The position numbers and the translations under genes are program-made. Positions 8,849-18,564 of a stretch of 37,826 nt of DNA are shown here, piece after piece. How positions within the stretch are numbered: the first letter of the stretch is position 1; the number at the start of each line of letters is the position of its first letter. The notes beneath the pieces were generated by a model. It was not told the DNA's origin, did no database searches, and worked only from the letters and a program-made list of their open reading frames with translations. The stretch spans positions 1-37,826 of the forward strand of contig JAPLOL010000171.1 in NCBI GenBank assembly GCA_026400735.1, written 5' to 3'. The stretch comes from Alphaproteobacteria bacterium. GTDB taxonomy: Bacteria; Pseudomonadota; Alphaproteobacteria; Caulobacterales; Aquidulcibacteraceae.

Positions 8849-8864
8849 ACGCAACTCTTTGCGT
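8849..8864. promoter_or_regulatory. Inverted repeat in a divergent promoter region
   Basis: ACGCAA-CTCT-TTGCGT is a 6+4+6 inverted repeat within the 146-base gap between the divergent DUF2339 and FAH-family genes. It could be an operator controlling one or both genes. It could also be chance, since short palindromes are common in GC-rich DNA. Confidence 0.2.
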
Positions 8865-8934
8865 CGGCAAAGCGCTTAGCTTCCCCGCGAACGCGAAGTT
8901 TGCTTGGTTAACGCCGGCGTGCTCAAAGACGCGC

Positions 8935-9624
8935 ATGTCATTTGTCATTTCTCCCCAGCCTCAAGCCTCTGTCGCCATCGCAGGGAGCGATGAGCGCTTT
9001 CCGGTGCGCCGTATTTTTTGTGTTGGGAGAAACTACGCCGATCACGTACGCGAAATGGGGAACGATCCCAAAAGCGAGCCGCCGCTGTTCTTCTCGAAGC
9101 CTGCTGATGCCGTGGTTGAGAGCGGCGCGGTGATCCCGTATCCATCCAACACGTCGAATTTTCATCATGAGGTCGAACTCGTCGTCGCCGTTGGCACTGG
9201 CGGATCGAACATCGATGAGGCGAGTGCGCTTTCGCACGTGTGGGGATACGGCGTTGGCGTCGATCTCACGCGCCGCGATCGCCAGGCCGAGGCAAAAAAG
9301 GCCGGCACGCCGTGGGATACCGCAAAGGGTTTTGATCGGTCAGCGCCGATCAGCACGTTGACGCCGATGTCAGCGAGCGGGGACGCCGCTAATGCGCGCA
9401 TCTGGATCAAGATCAATGGCGAGACGCGTCAAGACGCGAACACGCACGACATGATCTGGAGCATACCCGAGATCATCGCGGCGCTTTCGCACTGGTGGGA
9501 GTTGAAGCCGGGCGATCTTATCTTCACCGGGTCTCCGTCAGGCGTGTCGGCGTTGAACCCGGGCGATACGATCGAGTGCGGGATCGATCGGTTGGCGCCG
9601 CTAAAATTCTCAATCGCGCGCTAG
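8935..9624 (+). CDS. Fumarylacetoacetate hydrolase-family protein (fumarylpyruvate hydrolase-like)
   Basis: The enzyme family cleaves C-C bonds or decarboxylates acylpyruvates with a bound Mg or Mn ion. The FCVGRNYADHVREMG run at 28-42 carries the His37/Glu40 pair used as the catalytic dyad. The metal ligands are Glu79 and Glu81 (HHEVEL) and Asp110 (GVGVDLTRRD), with Lys131 in TAKGFD. The late IFTGSPSGV motif is also present. The 229-residue length and the N-terminus resemble fumarylpyruvate hydrolases (gentisate pathway) and FAHD1-type oxaloacetate decarboxylases. No gentisate dioxygenase or maleylpyruvate isomerase is in the window, so the substrate is open. Its stop and that of the convergent DUF2891 gene lie on the same palindromic CTAG (9621-9624). 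Confidence 0.9.
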   Translation: MSFVISPQPQASVAIAGSDERFPVRRIFCVGRNYADHVREMGNDPKSEPPLFFSKPADAVVESGAVIPYPSNTSNFHHEVELVVAVGTGGSNIDEASALSHVWGYGVGVDLTRRDRQAEAKKAGTPWDTAKGFDRSAPISTLTPMSASGDAANARIWIKINGETRQDANTHDMIWSIPEIIAALSHWWELKPGDLIFTGSPSGVSALNPGDTIECGIDRLAPLKFSIAR

Positions 9625-10625
9625 GCCTCCAGCGCGAGCAACGCGAACGTTGCCAGCCAGTGCTCGCCCATATAATCGCCCGCGACGTGCGGGAGGCTTG
9701 CAGCGATGTGCGTGTCGGCTGCTCGGCGCGCCGATTTCGTAAGCGCATGCCCCTCGCCGAGCGCCGCCGCGATTGAACGCCAGCACCAAGCGCGCGAAAA
9801 ATTCAAGCCATCGAGATGCGCAATCTTGCCGTCGCTGCGATCGCTGGCACGCGCGGGACTGAACAGCGTCGACGGCTCGCCGCCTGCCGCATCCGGCAGA
9901 AAGTCCGCGAACCACGCAACGAACGCAGGCGGGGCAAGGAAGCGGCGCATGCACTCGGCTTCCATGAGAGTAGGCGAGAGAAAATCGTCCTGGCTTGGCT
10001 CCCACGCATGCGCGGCGCGATCGGCGCCGTACCACGCGATCACTTTGTCGCGCATCAGTGCGAACAACTCGGGCTCACTGGATTCCACATAGTCGGCGGC
10101 GAGCCGTAGTGCGAACGCGGTGGACGAATGCACGCCAGTCCGGACGGGATAATCGCTCAGCGGCAGGAATGCCTTGAATCGCGCCACAAACAGGTCAGCG
10201 AGCGGCCGCAGCGTATCGGCGATACGACATGCGGCGCCGGACTTGTGTTGATCCAATTCCGCTTGCAACGCGAGCAACCATCCCCAGCCGTATGGCCGCT
10301 CAAACGAGCGTGCTTCGGGGCGGATCAGATACGCGATCTCACCTTTGACATTGGCGGGTGTGATCTGTTCTTCGAACAGTGCCGATATCTGCGCGGCGGT
10401 GGAGATATCGGGGTAACGCCGGAGAAGGCGCGCCAGCAGCCAATAGCCGTGCACGCACGAATGCCAATCATAGCTGCCGTAGAAAATCGGGTGCGCCGCC
10501 CGAGGACCGACAATATCGGTAGGTCCGCTCATCGCGTGCTGCATGATATTGGGATATTCGCGTTTCACATGCGCGAGCGCGAGCTTCGCGAATTTCTCGG
10601 CGATGTCCTTCGTAAGCACGGTCAT
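9621..10625 (-). CDS. DUF2891 domain protein
   Basis: The 334-residue protein matches the DUF2891 pattern: a YGSYDWHSCVHGYW segment near residues 50-65, a YGWGWLLAL motif, and the SDYPVRTGVHSSTAFAL run in the middle. Trp-rich, helix-dominated sequence suggests an alpha/alpha-toroid fold, and the conserved His and Asp residues suggest an enzyme, but the activity is unknown. No signal peptide is seen. The open frame extends upstream, but the ATG at 10625 overlaps the DUF979 stop as ATGA, so I place the start there. It is the last gene of the 5-oxoprolinase operon, which suggests a role in handling 5-oxoproline or a related cyclic or N-terminally blocked compound; that role is inference. Confidence 0.85.
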   Translation of the reverse strand: MTVLTKDIAEKFAKLALAHVKREYPNIMQHAMSGPTDIVGPRAAHPIFYGSYDWHSCVHGYWLLARLLRRYPDISTAAQISALFEEQITPANVKGEIAYLIRPEARSFERPYGWGWLLALQAELDQHKSGAACRIADTLRPLADLFVARFKAFLPLSDYPVRTGVHSSTAFALRLAADYVESSEPELFALMRDKVIAWYGADRAAHAWEPSQDDFLSPTLMEAECMRRFLAPPAFVAWFADFLPDAAGGEPSTLFSPARASDRSDGKIAHLDGLNFSRAWCWRSIAAALGEGHALTKSARRAADTHIAASLPHVAGDYMGEHWLATFALLALEA

Positions 10626-11605
10626 AGTGGAAACGCCAAGAGCCGCATCAGAATGATGTTTGCGATCAGCAACGGGATCGCTGTCGGAATTTGCGCGCGG
10701 ATGACGCCGTTCAAGGCTGCGTTGCGATCCGGCAGATCCAGGAGGTTTGCAGGCACCACGTTGAAGTTTGCGGCCATTGGCGTCATCAGCGTGCCGCAAA
10801 AACCCGCGAGCATCCCAACGGCGCCGATGACGGCGGGGTTGCCGCCGAACTCATGATACAAGATCGGCAAACCGACCGCTGCGGTCATGACGGGAAACGC
10901 AGCAAACGCGTTGCCCATGACGATTGTGAAAAGCGCCATGCCCATGCAATAGGCGATGACCGCGAGGGTGCGCGTATCGAGCGGCACATATTGGCCGAAC
11001 AGCAACCCCACCTGCTCGCCGACACCGGCAACAACGAACACAGCGCCTAGCGAAGCGAGCATCTGCGGCAGGATCGCCGCCCAACCGACCGAGTCGAGCA
11101 AGCGTCGCGCTTCCTGCAACGGCGCTAGGGGCGGCGGCTTTAGCCAAATCATTGCAACGACCACGGCGATAAGGGTGCCTGCAACGAGGGCGACAAGCGT
11201 CGAGCGCGACGGATTCGGGTCGATGATCAGCGGCCCCCAATCCGTGAACTTCACTGCAAGTGTGCCGGCGAGCGCGATCGCGGGAATGATGAGGGCTGGT
11301 AGAAAGAGGAGATTGCCACGTCGCTCGGCGCTGGCCGTACGTTCCTCAGCGCTGGTGGTCTTTGGCGTGCCCCGACCCAAGCCTAGGGCGCCGACAGCTA
11401 CTAGGCCGAGCGCCAACACACCATTGCCGAGATCGCCTAGCAGAGAGCCCGTCAAGAAGCTTGTCGCAAGCAGGCCCCAAAACAAGAAGTTCAGGATGCG
11501 TCGCGCGTTGCTCTTGTCGAGCAATGACAGGATTGAGATTGCCGCGAAGAACAATCCGCCGACGATGTAAACGTGCGCTAGCGAGAGTGGCAGATTGTAG
11601 GTCAT
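10622..11605 (-). CDS. DUF979 membrane protein, putative 5-oxoproline transporter component
   Basis: The 327-residue protein has about ten hydrophobic segments, starting with LSLAHVYIVGGLFFAAISIL. It ends with the conserved-looking pattern GFCGTLMTPMAANFNVVPA, followed by ALNGVIRAQIPTAI. DUF979 genes are characteristically paired with DUF969, and in other bacteria the pair sits beside pyrrolidone-carboxylate peptidase or 5-oxoprolinase genes. The two probably form one permease, resembling split halves of ion/carboxylate transporters. The ATG at 11605 overlaps the DUF969 stop (ATGA), and the stop overlaps the DUF2891 start the same way, so the three genes are translationally chained. Transport of 5-oxoproline is inferred from the adjoining 5-oxoprolinase. 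Confidence 0.88.
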   Translation of the reverse strand: MTYNLPLSLAHVYIVGGLFFAAISILSLLDKSNARRILNFLFWGLLATSFLTGSLLGDLGNGVLALGLVAVGALGLGRGTPKTTSAEERTASAERRGNLLFLPALIIPAIALAGTLAVKFTDWGPLIIDPNPSRSTLVALVAGTLIAVVVAMIWLKPPPLAPLQEARRLLDSVGWAAILPQMLASLGAVFVVAGVGEQVGLLFGQYVPLDTRTLAVIAYCMGMALFTIVMGNAFAAFPVMTAAVGLPILYHEFGGNPAVIGAVGMLAGFCGTLMTPMAANFNVVPANLLDLPDRNAALNGVIRAQIPTAIPLLIANIILMRLLAFPL

Positions 11606-12324
11606 GACGCCGCCCCGCCGCTCTTTGCCGCGAGCGCGCGTTGCAGGCGCCGGTCCAGGAGCCATAGGCGCAGCGTATGGATCAGCAGCGCTGTGATCGC
11701 CGTGGGGATCGCCCAGAGCGAAAGCTCAAGCGGCTCAACCAGGATGCCGTTTTGTTCAAGGAAGCCTTGGATGAGCAAGATCGATGCAATTGCGATGAAG
11801 ATGTCTTCACCAAAGAAGAGGCCGATGTTGTCGACCGCGGCCGCGTGTGAGCGGATCAAGAATCGTTCGCGATCGGGCAGCTCGCCGTACTTTGCTGTCG
11901 CAGCGCCTTCCGCCATCGGCGCAACCAGCGGCCGCACCATTTGCGGATGCCCGCCCAGAGACGTGAGGCCCACTGCGGCCGCGCCCTGGCGGATGATCAG
12001 ATAGACCCAGAGCAAGCGACCCACCGTAGCTGCTCGCACTTTTGCGATAGCGGCGCGCGCGCGCTCTTGCAGGCCGGCGCGCTCTAAGAGGCCAATCGCC
12101 ATCAGCACGACCCAGACGACGCTAACATACCGGTTGTCGTTGAAAGCCTTGCCGAACGCGGACAGTGTCGCGACGCCTGCCGCGTACATGGTTTGCAAAT
12201 CGGCGGTTGGCGTCCAAGCGGCAGCGAGCCCGGTTGTGAGTGCTGCCGCCATCACGACGAGCAGCGGATTGGCGCGCAGCACAAATCCTAAGACCACGAC
12301 GCCAATGCCCAGAAGTACCAGCAT
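11602..12324 (-). CDS. DUF969 membrane protein, putative 5-oxoproline transporter component
   Basis: The 240-residue integral membrane protein has six or so hydrophobic segments. Conserved-looking stretches are SLGGHPQMVRPLVAPMAEGA near the middle and RSHAAAVDNIGLFFGEDIF, the latter with charged residues inside a membrane context that could contact substrate. DUF969 is found next to DUF979 in many bacteria, and both belong with small-molecule carboxylate permeases by appearance. It starts 8 bases after the oplAH stop and overlaps the DUF979 start, which puts it inside a four-gene transcript. The substrate is inferred as 5-oxoproline from context. Confidence 0.88.
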   Translation of the reverse strand: MLVLLGIGVVVLGFVLRANPLLVVMAAALTTGLAAAWTPTADLQTMYAAGVATLSAFGKAFNDNRYVSVVWVVLMAIGLLERAGLQERARAAIAKVRAATVGRLLWVYLIIRQGAAAVGLTSLGGHPQMVRPLVAPMAEGAATAKYGELPDRERFLIRSHAAAVDNIGLFFGEDIFIAIASILLIQGFLEQNGILVEPLELSLWAIPTAITALLIHTLRLWLLDRRLQRALAAKSGGAAS

Positions 12325-12332
12325 GCTTGCCC

Positions 12333-15300
12333 CTATGCCGTGCCAAAACCGCCGCCGCCTGGCGTCTCTATAACGAACACGTCGCCCGGCTCCACCTCAG
12401 CTTGGCCGGTCGCGCCGAGCACGGTCACGGAGCCGTCCGAGCGCTCAACCCTGTTGACGCCACGCGCGCCATCGCCGCCACCGTTCAATCCGAAAGGCGC
12501 CGTTGCGCGGCGGTTCGCCAGCATTGCCGCCGTCATTGGCTCACGAAATCGAATGCGCCGCACCGCGCCGTCACCGCCCTTGCGCGCGCCGCTGCCTCCC
12601 GAGCCGCGTCGCACGCCGAAGCGTTCAACTAAAACAGGAAAGCGCGACTCCAAAACTTCCGGATCGGTAAGCCGCGAATTCGTCATATGCGTTTGCACGA
12701 CGGCAGCGCCATCGAACGAAGGACCGGCGCCGGAGCCGCCGCAGATCGTCTCGTAGTATTGGCGCTTCTCGTCGCCGAAGGTGAAATTGTTCATCGTGCC
12801 CTGCGACGCCGCCAGCACGCCAAGCGCGCCATAAAGCGTATCGACGACGACCTGGCTGGTCTCAACATTTCCGGCAACCACTGCCGCGCCGCGCGCCGGG
12901 TTCAGGAAACACCCCTCTGGAACGATGATTTCGATCGGCTTCAGGCAGCCTTCGTTGAGCGGAATGTTGTCATTCACCAGTGTGCGGAAGACGTAAAGGG
13001 TTGCTGCGCGCGTGATGGCCAAAGGGGCGTTGAAGTTGCTGTCCTGTTGTGGGCTGGCGCCGGTGAAGTCGATCCGCACTGTGCGCTTGGCATGATCCGG
13101 CGTAATCGCGACGCGAACCTTTGCGCCGCTATCCATCTCAACTGCGAACGAGCCCGCTTTAAGCGTATCGATGACGCGCCTGATTTGCTCTTCGGCGTTG
13201 TCCTGAACGTGCCGCATATACGCGGTCACACCGTCGCGTCCGTAGTGAGCAACAAGTCGTTTCAGTTCGTCAGCGCCGCGTACGACTGATGCGATTTGCG
13301 CCTTCAAGTCCGCAAGATTGCGATCAATGTCGCGGGCGGGGTGCGCGCCCGAGGCAAACAGTGCGCGTGTCTCGGCTTCGAGAAGGTGGCCACCTTGGAC
13401 TAGGAGGAAGTTCTCGATCAGTACGCCTTCGTCTTCGATCCGCCGCGAGTTCGGCGGCATCGAACCCGGCGTTATGCCGCCGATATCAGCGTGGTGACCA
13501 CGCGCGGCGGTAAAGAACGCCGGACGTGTTTCGCCGTCTAGGATCACCGGTGCAATCACCGTGATATCCGGCAAGTGCGTGCCGCCCGCGTGCGGCGCAT
13601 TCAGCATGTAGATATCGCCGGCGCGCATCGTGTCTCCGCGCCGGCGGATGATCTCGCGTACGCTGTCGCTCATTGAGCCGAGATGGACCGGAATGTGGGG
13701 CGCATTTGCGACGAGCCCGCCGGTGTCGTCAAACACGGCGCATGAAAAATCGAGGCGCTCCTTGATGTTTACCGAGGACGCGGTTGTCTGCAGCGCCAGT
13801 CCCATCTCCTCGGCGACGCCCATGAAGCGGTTGTTGAACACCTCCAACAATATCGGATCGGCCTTTGTGCCGATGGCGTTGCGTTCAATATGGGTGGTGC
13901 GCGTGAGAACCAGATCGCCGCACGCATTGATCTGTCCGGTCCATCCGACGGCAATGTAAGTTGTCGCACCATTTTCAAGGATGACGCTAGGACCACGCTG
14001 TTGGAAACCGGCGGGCAGGTGCTGGCGAAGGTAGACCGGCGCTGTCGTCGAAACGCCGTCCTCTGTGACGTTCACGAGACGAAGTGGTGCTGGTTTTGTC
14101 GACGGTTTTTGTCGCGCTGCAGCGGCGCCGGGAGAGCGCGCGACCACCACAGCTTCTGCCGATAGCGAAGCGACCACAATTGGCCGCGTTGAATCCGTGA
14201 ATCCGAAACGCTTGTGGTGCTCGGCTTCGAACGCCGATGCTAGGCCGGAGACATCCGTGAACGGGATCGGAAGGGTAGAGTCCGCGCCGTCGTATTTAAG
14301 GTTTGCCGTTACCGAGACGACGAACTGTGTAGGGTCACGCAAGTCCAGGGCTGCGCCCGCGCGCTGCGCGAGGTCCGCTGCGCAGACTTTAAGGTCGGCG
14401 CCCTCTGACAGCTTCTTCTCAATCGTGGATTCGACGACGGCTCGCACATTCGCGAGGCCGATGCCCCAAGCGCTGAGGACACCCGCTAGTGGGTGCAGTA
14501 AAATTGTTTCCACGCCGACGGCGTCTGCTACGGCGCACGCGTGCTGTCCACCCGCGCCACCGAACGCAACGAGCGCATATTCTGTTGGATTGTAGCCACG
14601 TTGGATCGAGATCTTCTTGATGGCTTCGGCCATGCTTTCGTTGGCGATGCGCAGAAAACCTTCCGCCGCCTCGCTTGACGAAAGCCTCATGCCAGTCTTC
14701 GCCTCAACCTCGGCGCACAGCGTATCAAATTTTATTCGTACGATTTGATCGTCGAGCGGTTCATCCGCATTCGGCCCGAAGATCGCCGGGAAGAATTCGG
14801 GCTGCACTCGACCGAGGAGCACATTGCAATCGGTGACTGTCAGCGGTCCACCGCGCCGGTAGCATGCAGGACCCGGATCGGCGCCTGCGCTGTGCGGGCC
14901 GACGCGGAGGCGCGCTCCGTCGAAGAAGCAGATCGACCCACCGCCCGCTGCGACCGTGTGAACTTGCAGCATTGGAGCCGAGAGCCGAACGCCGGCGACG
15001 ACCGTCTCATTCGTCCGCTCGAACGCGCCGGCGTAGTGCGAGACATCCGTAGACGTGCCGCCCATATCAAACCCAAGCGCATGGTCAAAACCGGCGCGCC
15101 GCGCCGCAGCGGCCATGCCGACAACACCCCCCGCCGGCCCCGAGAGCACTGCGTCCCTTCCTCGAAAGGCATCGGCATGCGCCAAGCCGCCATTTGACTG
15201 CATGAACAGCAAATTTGGACTGCGCGTCTTCAGATGCTCATCTTGCGGCCCTGAGGGTCCACGGTCCAAGAAACCGCGCGCGAATCCGTCGATGTAGGCG

Positions 15301-15944
15301 CGCAGCAGCGGTGAAAGATACGCGTCCGCCACGGTCGTGTCGGCGCGGGGGACGAACTTTATTAGGCCGCTGATCTCGGAGCTAACGCTTACCTGTGTAA
15401 AGCCGATGTCGCGCGCGATCTCCGCCAAACGTTGCTCATGCGCCGGATAGGCCCAGCCATGTAGGCACGCGACGGCCGCAGTACGAAATCCGTCATCAAA
15501 TGCGCGCTGCAATTGAGTGCGTGTGTGCGCTTCATCCAGCGGGATCAGCACTTCGCCTTCGGCCGTCACCCGTTCGCGGATCTCGACGACTCGCTTTTGC
15601 AGCAATTCCGGCTTCACAATGTGCAGCGCAAATATATCCGGCCGCGCCTGGACACCGATCTCTAGCGCGTCGCCGAACCCCTCGGTCACGACTAGCAATA
15701 CGTCGGCGCCTTTGCGCTCCAGCAGCGCGTTGGTGGCCACTGTGGTGCCGAGCTTTACCGTCTCGACGTCAGCGAACGTGGCGCCATGCTCTTTGAGAAT
15801 GAGTCGCATCGCCTCGTGCGCGGCGTCTTCATAGCGGCCCGGCGCGACCGAGAGCAACTTCTTCACGACCTCGATGCCGCCAGGTCCGCGCGCCACAACG
15901 TCGGTAAAGGTGCCGCCGCGATCGATCCAAAATTGCCAACTCAT
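12333..15944 (-). CDS. oplAH: 5-oxoprolinase (ATP-hydrolysing), fused HyuA-HyuB type
   Basis: The enzyme opens 5-oxo-L-proline (pyroglutamate) to L-glutamate at the cost of ATP, in the cytosol. At 1203 residues it is the fused eukaryote-like form rather than separate subunits. The HyuA half has the N-terminal phosphate-binding motif [11 protein letters not shown] (8-18) and a second motif [13 protein letters not shown] near 293. The HyuB half begins around residue 690 with [20 protein letters not shown] and ends in a Gly-rich [12 protein letters not shown] and PGGGGFG. Hydantoinase A/B family members also include N-methylhydantoinase and acetone carboxylase-like enzymes. The fused architecture and the DUF969/DUF979 neighbours favour 5-oxoprolinase. 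It is the first gene of the operon and is divergent from the flavoprotein gene at 16050, with 105 bases between them. Confidence 0.88.
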   Translation of the reverse strand: MSWQFWIDRGGTFTDVVARGPGGIEVVKKLLSVAPGRYEDAAHEAMRLILKEHGATFADVETVKLGTTVATNALLERKGADVLLVVTEGFGDALEIGVQARPDIFALHIVKPELLQKRVVEIRERVTAEGEVLIPLDEAHTRTQLQRAFDDGFRTAAVACLHGWAYPAHEQRLAEIARDIGFTQVSVSSEISGLIKFVPRADTTVADAYLSPLLRAYIDGFARGFLDRGPSGPQDEHLKTRSPNLLFMQSNGGLAHADAFRGRDAVLSGPAGGVVGMAAAARRAGFDHALGFDMGGTSTDVSHYAGAFERTNETVVAGVRLSAPMLQVHTVAAGGGSICFFDGARLRVGPHSAGADPGPACYRRGGPLTVTDCNVLLGRVQPEFFPAIFGPNADEPLDDQIVRIKFDTLCAEVEAKTGMRLSSSEAAEGFLRIANESMAEAIKKISIQRGYNPTEYALVAFGGAGGQHACAVADAVGVETILLHPLAGVLSAWGIGLANVRAVVESTIEKKLSEGADLKVCAADLAQRAGAALDLRDPTQFVVSVTANLKYDGADSTLPIPFTDVSGLASAFEAEHHKRFGFTDSTRPIVVASLSAEAVVVARSPGAAAARQKPSTKPAPLRLVNVTEDGVSTTAPVYLRQHLPAGFQQRGPSVILENGATTYIAVGWTGQINACGDLVLTRTTHIERNAIGTKADPILLEVFNNRFMGVAEEMGLALQTTASSVNIKERLDFSCAVFDDTGGLVANAPHIPVHLGSMSDSVREIIRRRGDTMRAGDIYMLNAPHAGGTHLPDITVIAPVILDGETRPAFFTAARGHHADIGGITPGSMPPNSRRIEDEGVLIENFLLVQGGHLLEAETRALFASGAHPARDIDRNLADLKAQIASVVRGADELKRLVAHYGRDGVTAYMRHVQDNAEEQIRRVIDTLKAGSFAVEMDSGAKVRVAITPDHAKRTVRIDFTGASPQQDSNFNAPLAITRAATLYVFRTLVNDNIPLNEGCLKPIEIIVPEGCFLNPARGAAVVAGNVETSQVVVDTLYGALGVLAASQGTMNNFTFGDEKRQYYETICGGSGAGPSFDGAAVVQTHMTNSRLTDPEVLESRFPVLVERFGVRRGSGGSGARKGGDGAVRRIRFREPMTAAMLANRRATAPFGLNGGGDGARGVNRVERSDGSVTVLGATGQAEVEPGDVFVIETPGGGGFGTA

Positions 15945-16035
15945 TGCGGCGCGACCATCGCGGCCCTGGGTCGCGCAATCAAGCGCTTAGCGATTGCCGC
16001 GACGCGGCCGAGCGGAGTAGGTTCGCGTCAACGAC

Positions 16036-16040
16036 GGGAG
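16036..16040 (+). promoter_or_regulatory. Ribosome binding site selecting a TTG start
   Basis: GGGAG lies 9 bases before a TTG at 16050. Family similarity begins right after that TTG (KPTNIANPDYFHKVVD), while the longer open frame from 15786 runs back through the divergent oplAH gene. The site therefore decides the start of the flavoprotein. Confidence 0.65.
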
Positions 16041-16049
16041 CCAAGCCGC

Positions 16050-17879
16050 TTGAAGCCCACGAACATCGCGAACCCCGACTACTTCCATAAGGTCGTCGAT
16101 TGTCAGTGGGCGTGTCCGGCGCATACGCCGGTGCCGGAATACATCCGGCTGATCGCGGCGCAGCGATATTCCGACGCGTACATGGTCAATTGGAAATCGA
16201 ACGTGTTTCCGGGCGTGCTCGGCCGCACCTGCGATCGCCCGTGCGAGCCGGCGTGCCGCCGTGGTCGTGTTGAAGAGCAAGATGGCAAGCCCGAACCGGT
16301 TGCGATCTGCCGCCTGAAACGTGTCGCTGCCGACAATAAGGGCGAGATCACACATCTGTTGCCGCCGAAAGCGACGAAGAAAAATGGCAAGCGCATCGTC
16401 TGCATCGGCGCCGGCCCGGCGTCGCTGACAGTTGCGCGCGATCTGCTGCCGCTTGGCTACGAAGTTCATATCTACGACGCCGAGAAGAAGGGGGGCGGCA
16501 TGATCCGCACCCAGATTCCGCGTTTTCGCCTACCTGAAAGCGTGATCGACGAAGAGGTGGACTACATCCTCGGCTATGAGCCGGTGACGCATTTCGGCAA
16601 GCGCGTGGACTCGCTGAAGGAAGTTTTGGCGCAAGGCTGGGACGCTGTGTTTGTCGGCACCGGTGCGCCGCGTGGCCGCGACCTTGGCTTGCCGGGCCAG
16701 AAGGAAGCCGCCGCCAACATCCATATCGGCATCGACTGGCTTTCGAGCGTTTCGTTCGAGCACATCGACAAGATCGGCAAGCGCGTAATCGTGCTTGGCG
16801 GCGGCAACACCGCCATGGATTGCTGCCGTACCTCTCGCCGCTTGGGTGGGGACGACGTGAAGGTCGTTGTCCGGTCCGGCTTTGAGGAGATGAAGGCCTC
16901 GCCTTGGGAGAAAGAGGACGCCCAGCACGAAGGCATCCCGATCATCAACTTCCACAATCCGAAAGAATTCACGCACAAGAACGGCAAGCTCACCGGGGTG
17001 CTATTCACGAAAATGCATTGGGTTGAGAAGGACGGGAAGAAGCGCCTCGAACCCACCGGCGAGCCGGACGTGCACATCGAGTGCGACGACGTGCTGATGG
17101 CCGTCGGCCAAGAAAACTCATTCCCATGGATCGAACGCGATATCGGCATGACGTTCGACAAGTGGGACATGCCCGTTGTCGATGAAGTCACGTTCCAATC
17201 TGATATTCCGAACGTGTTTTTCGGCGGCGATGCTGCTTTCGGTCCGAAGAACATCATCTGGGCCGTCGCGCATGGTCACGATGCGGCTGTCTCGATCGAT
17301 CTCTTCTGCCACGGCAAGGATGTGAAGGATCGTCTGCCGCCGGGCGTGTCGATGATGTCCACCAAGATGGGCATCCACGAATGGGCCTACGACAACGATA
17401 TCTCGCTCGACCTTCGCTACAAGGTGCCGCTGGTTGAGCCGGAAGTCGCGCTGCGCAACGTGAAGATTGAGGTCGAGAAGGGTTTCGATCCGTTGCTCGG
17501 CTACAAAGAAGCGCAACGCTGCCTGAACTGCGACGTGCAGACGGTGTTCTCGGCCCCGGCGTGCATCGAGTGTGATGCGTGCGTCGATATCTGTCCGATG
17601 GATTGCATCACCTTCACCGAGAATGGCGAAGAAACTGAGCTCCGCGATCGCCTCAACGCGCCGGCCACCACGCTGACGCAAGATCTCTACATTCAAGATG
17701 GCCTAAAAACCGGCCGCGTCATGGTGAAGGACGAGGACGTCTGCCTCCATTGCGGCCTCTGCGCTGAGCGTTGCCCAACCGGGGCGTGGGACATGCAGCA
17801 ATTCTTCCTCGACATCACGCCCGCGGGCTGCGCGCCAAAGCATGCATCTCGCAAGCGCGAACCGGCGCCTGCGAAGTAA
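16050..17879 (+). CDS. GltD-like FAD/NAD(P)H oxidoreductase with C-terminal 2x[4Fe-4S] ferredoxin domain
   Basis: The 609-residue soluble flavoprotein has three parts. The N-terminal part is an iron-sulfur helical domain like that of GltD and dihydropyrimidine dehydrogenase, with CQWACPAHTPVPEY and CDRPCEPACRRG. The centre is a two-dinucleotide fold with GAGPASLTVARDL for FAD and GGGNTAMDCCRTSRR for NAD(P)H. The C-terminus holds CIECDACVDICP and CLHCGLCAERCP, two four-cysteine clusters. Such proteins pass electrons between NAD(P)H and low-potential ferredoxin-type centres. KorA and KorB lie 1.8 kb downstream on the same strand, so I infer this is the electron acceptor or donor of the 2-oxoacid oxidoreductase. 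A TTG start at 16050 is used. Domain calls are strong; the partnership is inference. Confidence 0.88.
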   Translation: MKPTNIANPDYFHKVVDCQWACPAHTPVPEYIRLIAAQRYSDAYMVNWKSNVFPGVLGRTCDRPCEPACRRGRVEEQDGKPEPVAICRLKRVAADNKGEITHLLPPKATKKNGKRIVCIGAGPASLTVARDLLPLGYEVHIYDAEKKGGGMIRTQIPRFRLPESVIDEEVDYILGYEPVTHFGKRVDSLKEVLAQGWDAVFVGTGAPRGRDLGLPGQKEAAANIHIGIDWLSSVSFEHIDKIGKRVIVLGGGNTAMDCCRTSRRLGGDDVKVVVRSGFEEMKASPWEKEDAQHEGIPIINFHNPKEFTHKNGKLTGVLFTKMHWVEKDGKKRLEPTGEPDVHIECDDVLMAVGQENSFPWIERDIGMTFDKWDMPVVDEVTFQSDIPNVFFGGDAAFGPKNIIWAVAHGHDAAVSIDLFCHGKDVKDRLPPGVSMMSTKMGIHEWAYDNDISLDLRYKVPLVEPEVALRNVKIEVEKGFDPLLGYKEAQRCLNCDVQTVFSAPACIECDACVDICPMDCITFTENGEETELRDRLNAPATTLTQDLYIQDGLKTGRVMVKDEDVCLHCGLCAERCPTGAWDMQQFFLDITPAGCAPKHASRKREPAPAK

Positions 17880-18080
17880 AGTTCCCGAATTCGAATTATC
17901 TTGTCGCACGTCCGTCGCGTGTTAGCGTCCTTGCGGGTTGGGGAACCTGTGTTGCGCACCTCGCGCACTTTTCCCGCGACGCCGCTTCACGCGGTAGCCG
18001 CCAAATAGAGACGGCGCATCGACCCAACAGGCCAACAAGCGCCGCTCCTCGTATCGCTAATCAACAGGGGAGCTTTGCTC

Positions 18081-18374
18081 ATGAAACGACTTGCAACCGC
18101 GCTGGCCTTTGCCCTCGCTCTTTCAACTGTCGCGCCTTCAGCATTCGCTGAACAATTCCGCGCGCCAGAAGCACAAACCTTCTCGCAGCAAGAGCTGCAG
18201 CAATATGGCCTCAGCGCTTCGGACGCCGCGCAAGTCGCGGCGTATCAAGAGCAAGGCTACAACGTCGTAGTCATGTCGCCGGAAGAAGCTCAGCAATACC
18301 AAGCGGGCATTACCGGCACGCAATGGCTATTGATCGGTCTTCTGGTCGTCGTTGTCGCTGTAGCCGTAAGCTAA
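18081..18374 (+). CDS. Small secreted protein with hydrophobic C-terminal tail, paralogue 1
   Basis: The 97-residue product has a signal peptide (MKRLATALAFALALSTVAPS then AFA, cleavage likely after residue 23) and a Gln/Ala-rich mature region. A tail of 17 residues beginning QWLLIGLLVVVV could span or insert in a membrane and has almost no residue after it. About 38 of 64 core residues are identical to the protein at 18565. The best conserved part is EEAxQYQAGITxxQWLLIG just at the tail boundary; other shared blocks are QELQxYGL and QGY. The ATG at 18081 follows AGGGGAG (18066-18072) at 8 bases; an in-frame TTG six bases earlier is less likely. I do not know the family. Context with a C39-like peptidase suggests a processed or surface-exported substrate. 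Confidence 0.8.
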   Translation: MKRLATALAFALALSTVAPSAFAEQFRAPEAQTFSQQELQQYGLSASDAAQVAAYQEQGYNVVVMSPEEAQQYQAGITGTQWLLIGLLVVVVAVAVS

Positions 18375-18384
18375 ACGCACCGCA

Positions 18385-18411
18385 GGGGAGGTTGCGCAGC
18401 GCGGCCTCCCC
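18385..18411 (+). terminator. GC-rich hairpin after paralogue 1
   Basis: GGGGAGG (18385-18391) and CCTCCCC (18405-18411) form a perfect 7-base stem around a 13-base GC-rich loop, starting 10 bases after the stop of the first small protein. No T-run follows, so it may weaken or protect the transcript end rather than act as a classical intrinsic terminator. It could leave paralogue 1 expressed at a different level from the two genes after it. Confidence 0.4.
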
Positions 18412-18564
18412 GTAAGTGGCGCTACGCAGGAACTGGGCGCCTCACACCGCGTTGGGCCTTGTTGAGCAGTTCAGCCGAACGCTGATCCGCCAATCGGTTG
18501 CGGCGCGCCAAGCCCTTCGGGTCTCGACGCCGCCCGCGTTTTGAGGACAAGAAGGGACTAGATT

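Noticed and set aside
10626..10799. N-terminal extension of the DUF2891 gene
   Set aside because: It runs inside the DUF979 coding sequence; the ATGA overlap at 10622-10625 marks the true start.
15786..16049. 88-codon N-terminal extension of the GltD-like flavoprotein
   Set aside because: It reads back through the divergent 5-oxoprolinase start. The TTG at 16050 with GGGAG upstream fits the beginning of family similarity.
17942..17975. GGAAC element before the small-protein genes as an EcfG-type general stress promoter
   Set aside because: GGAAC is present at 17942-17946, but no CGTT-like -10 is found at 16-17 bases.
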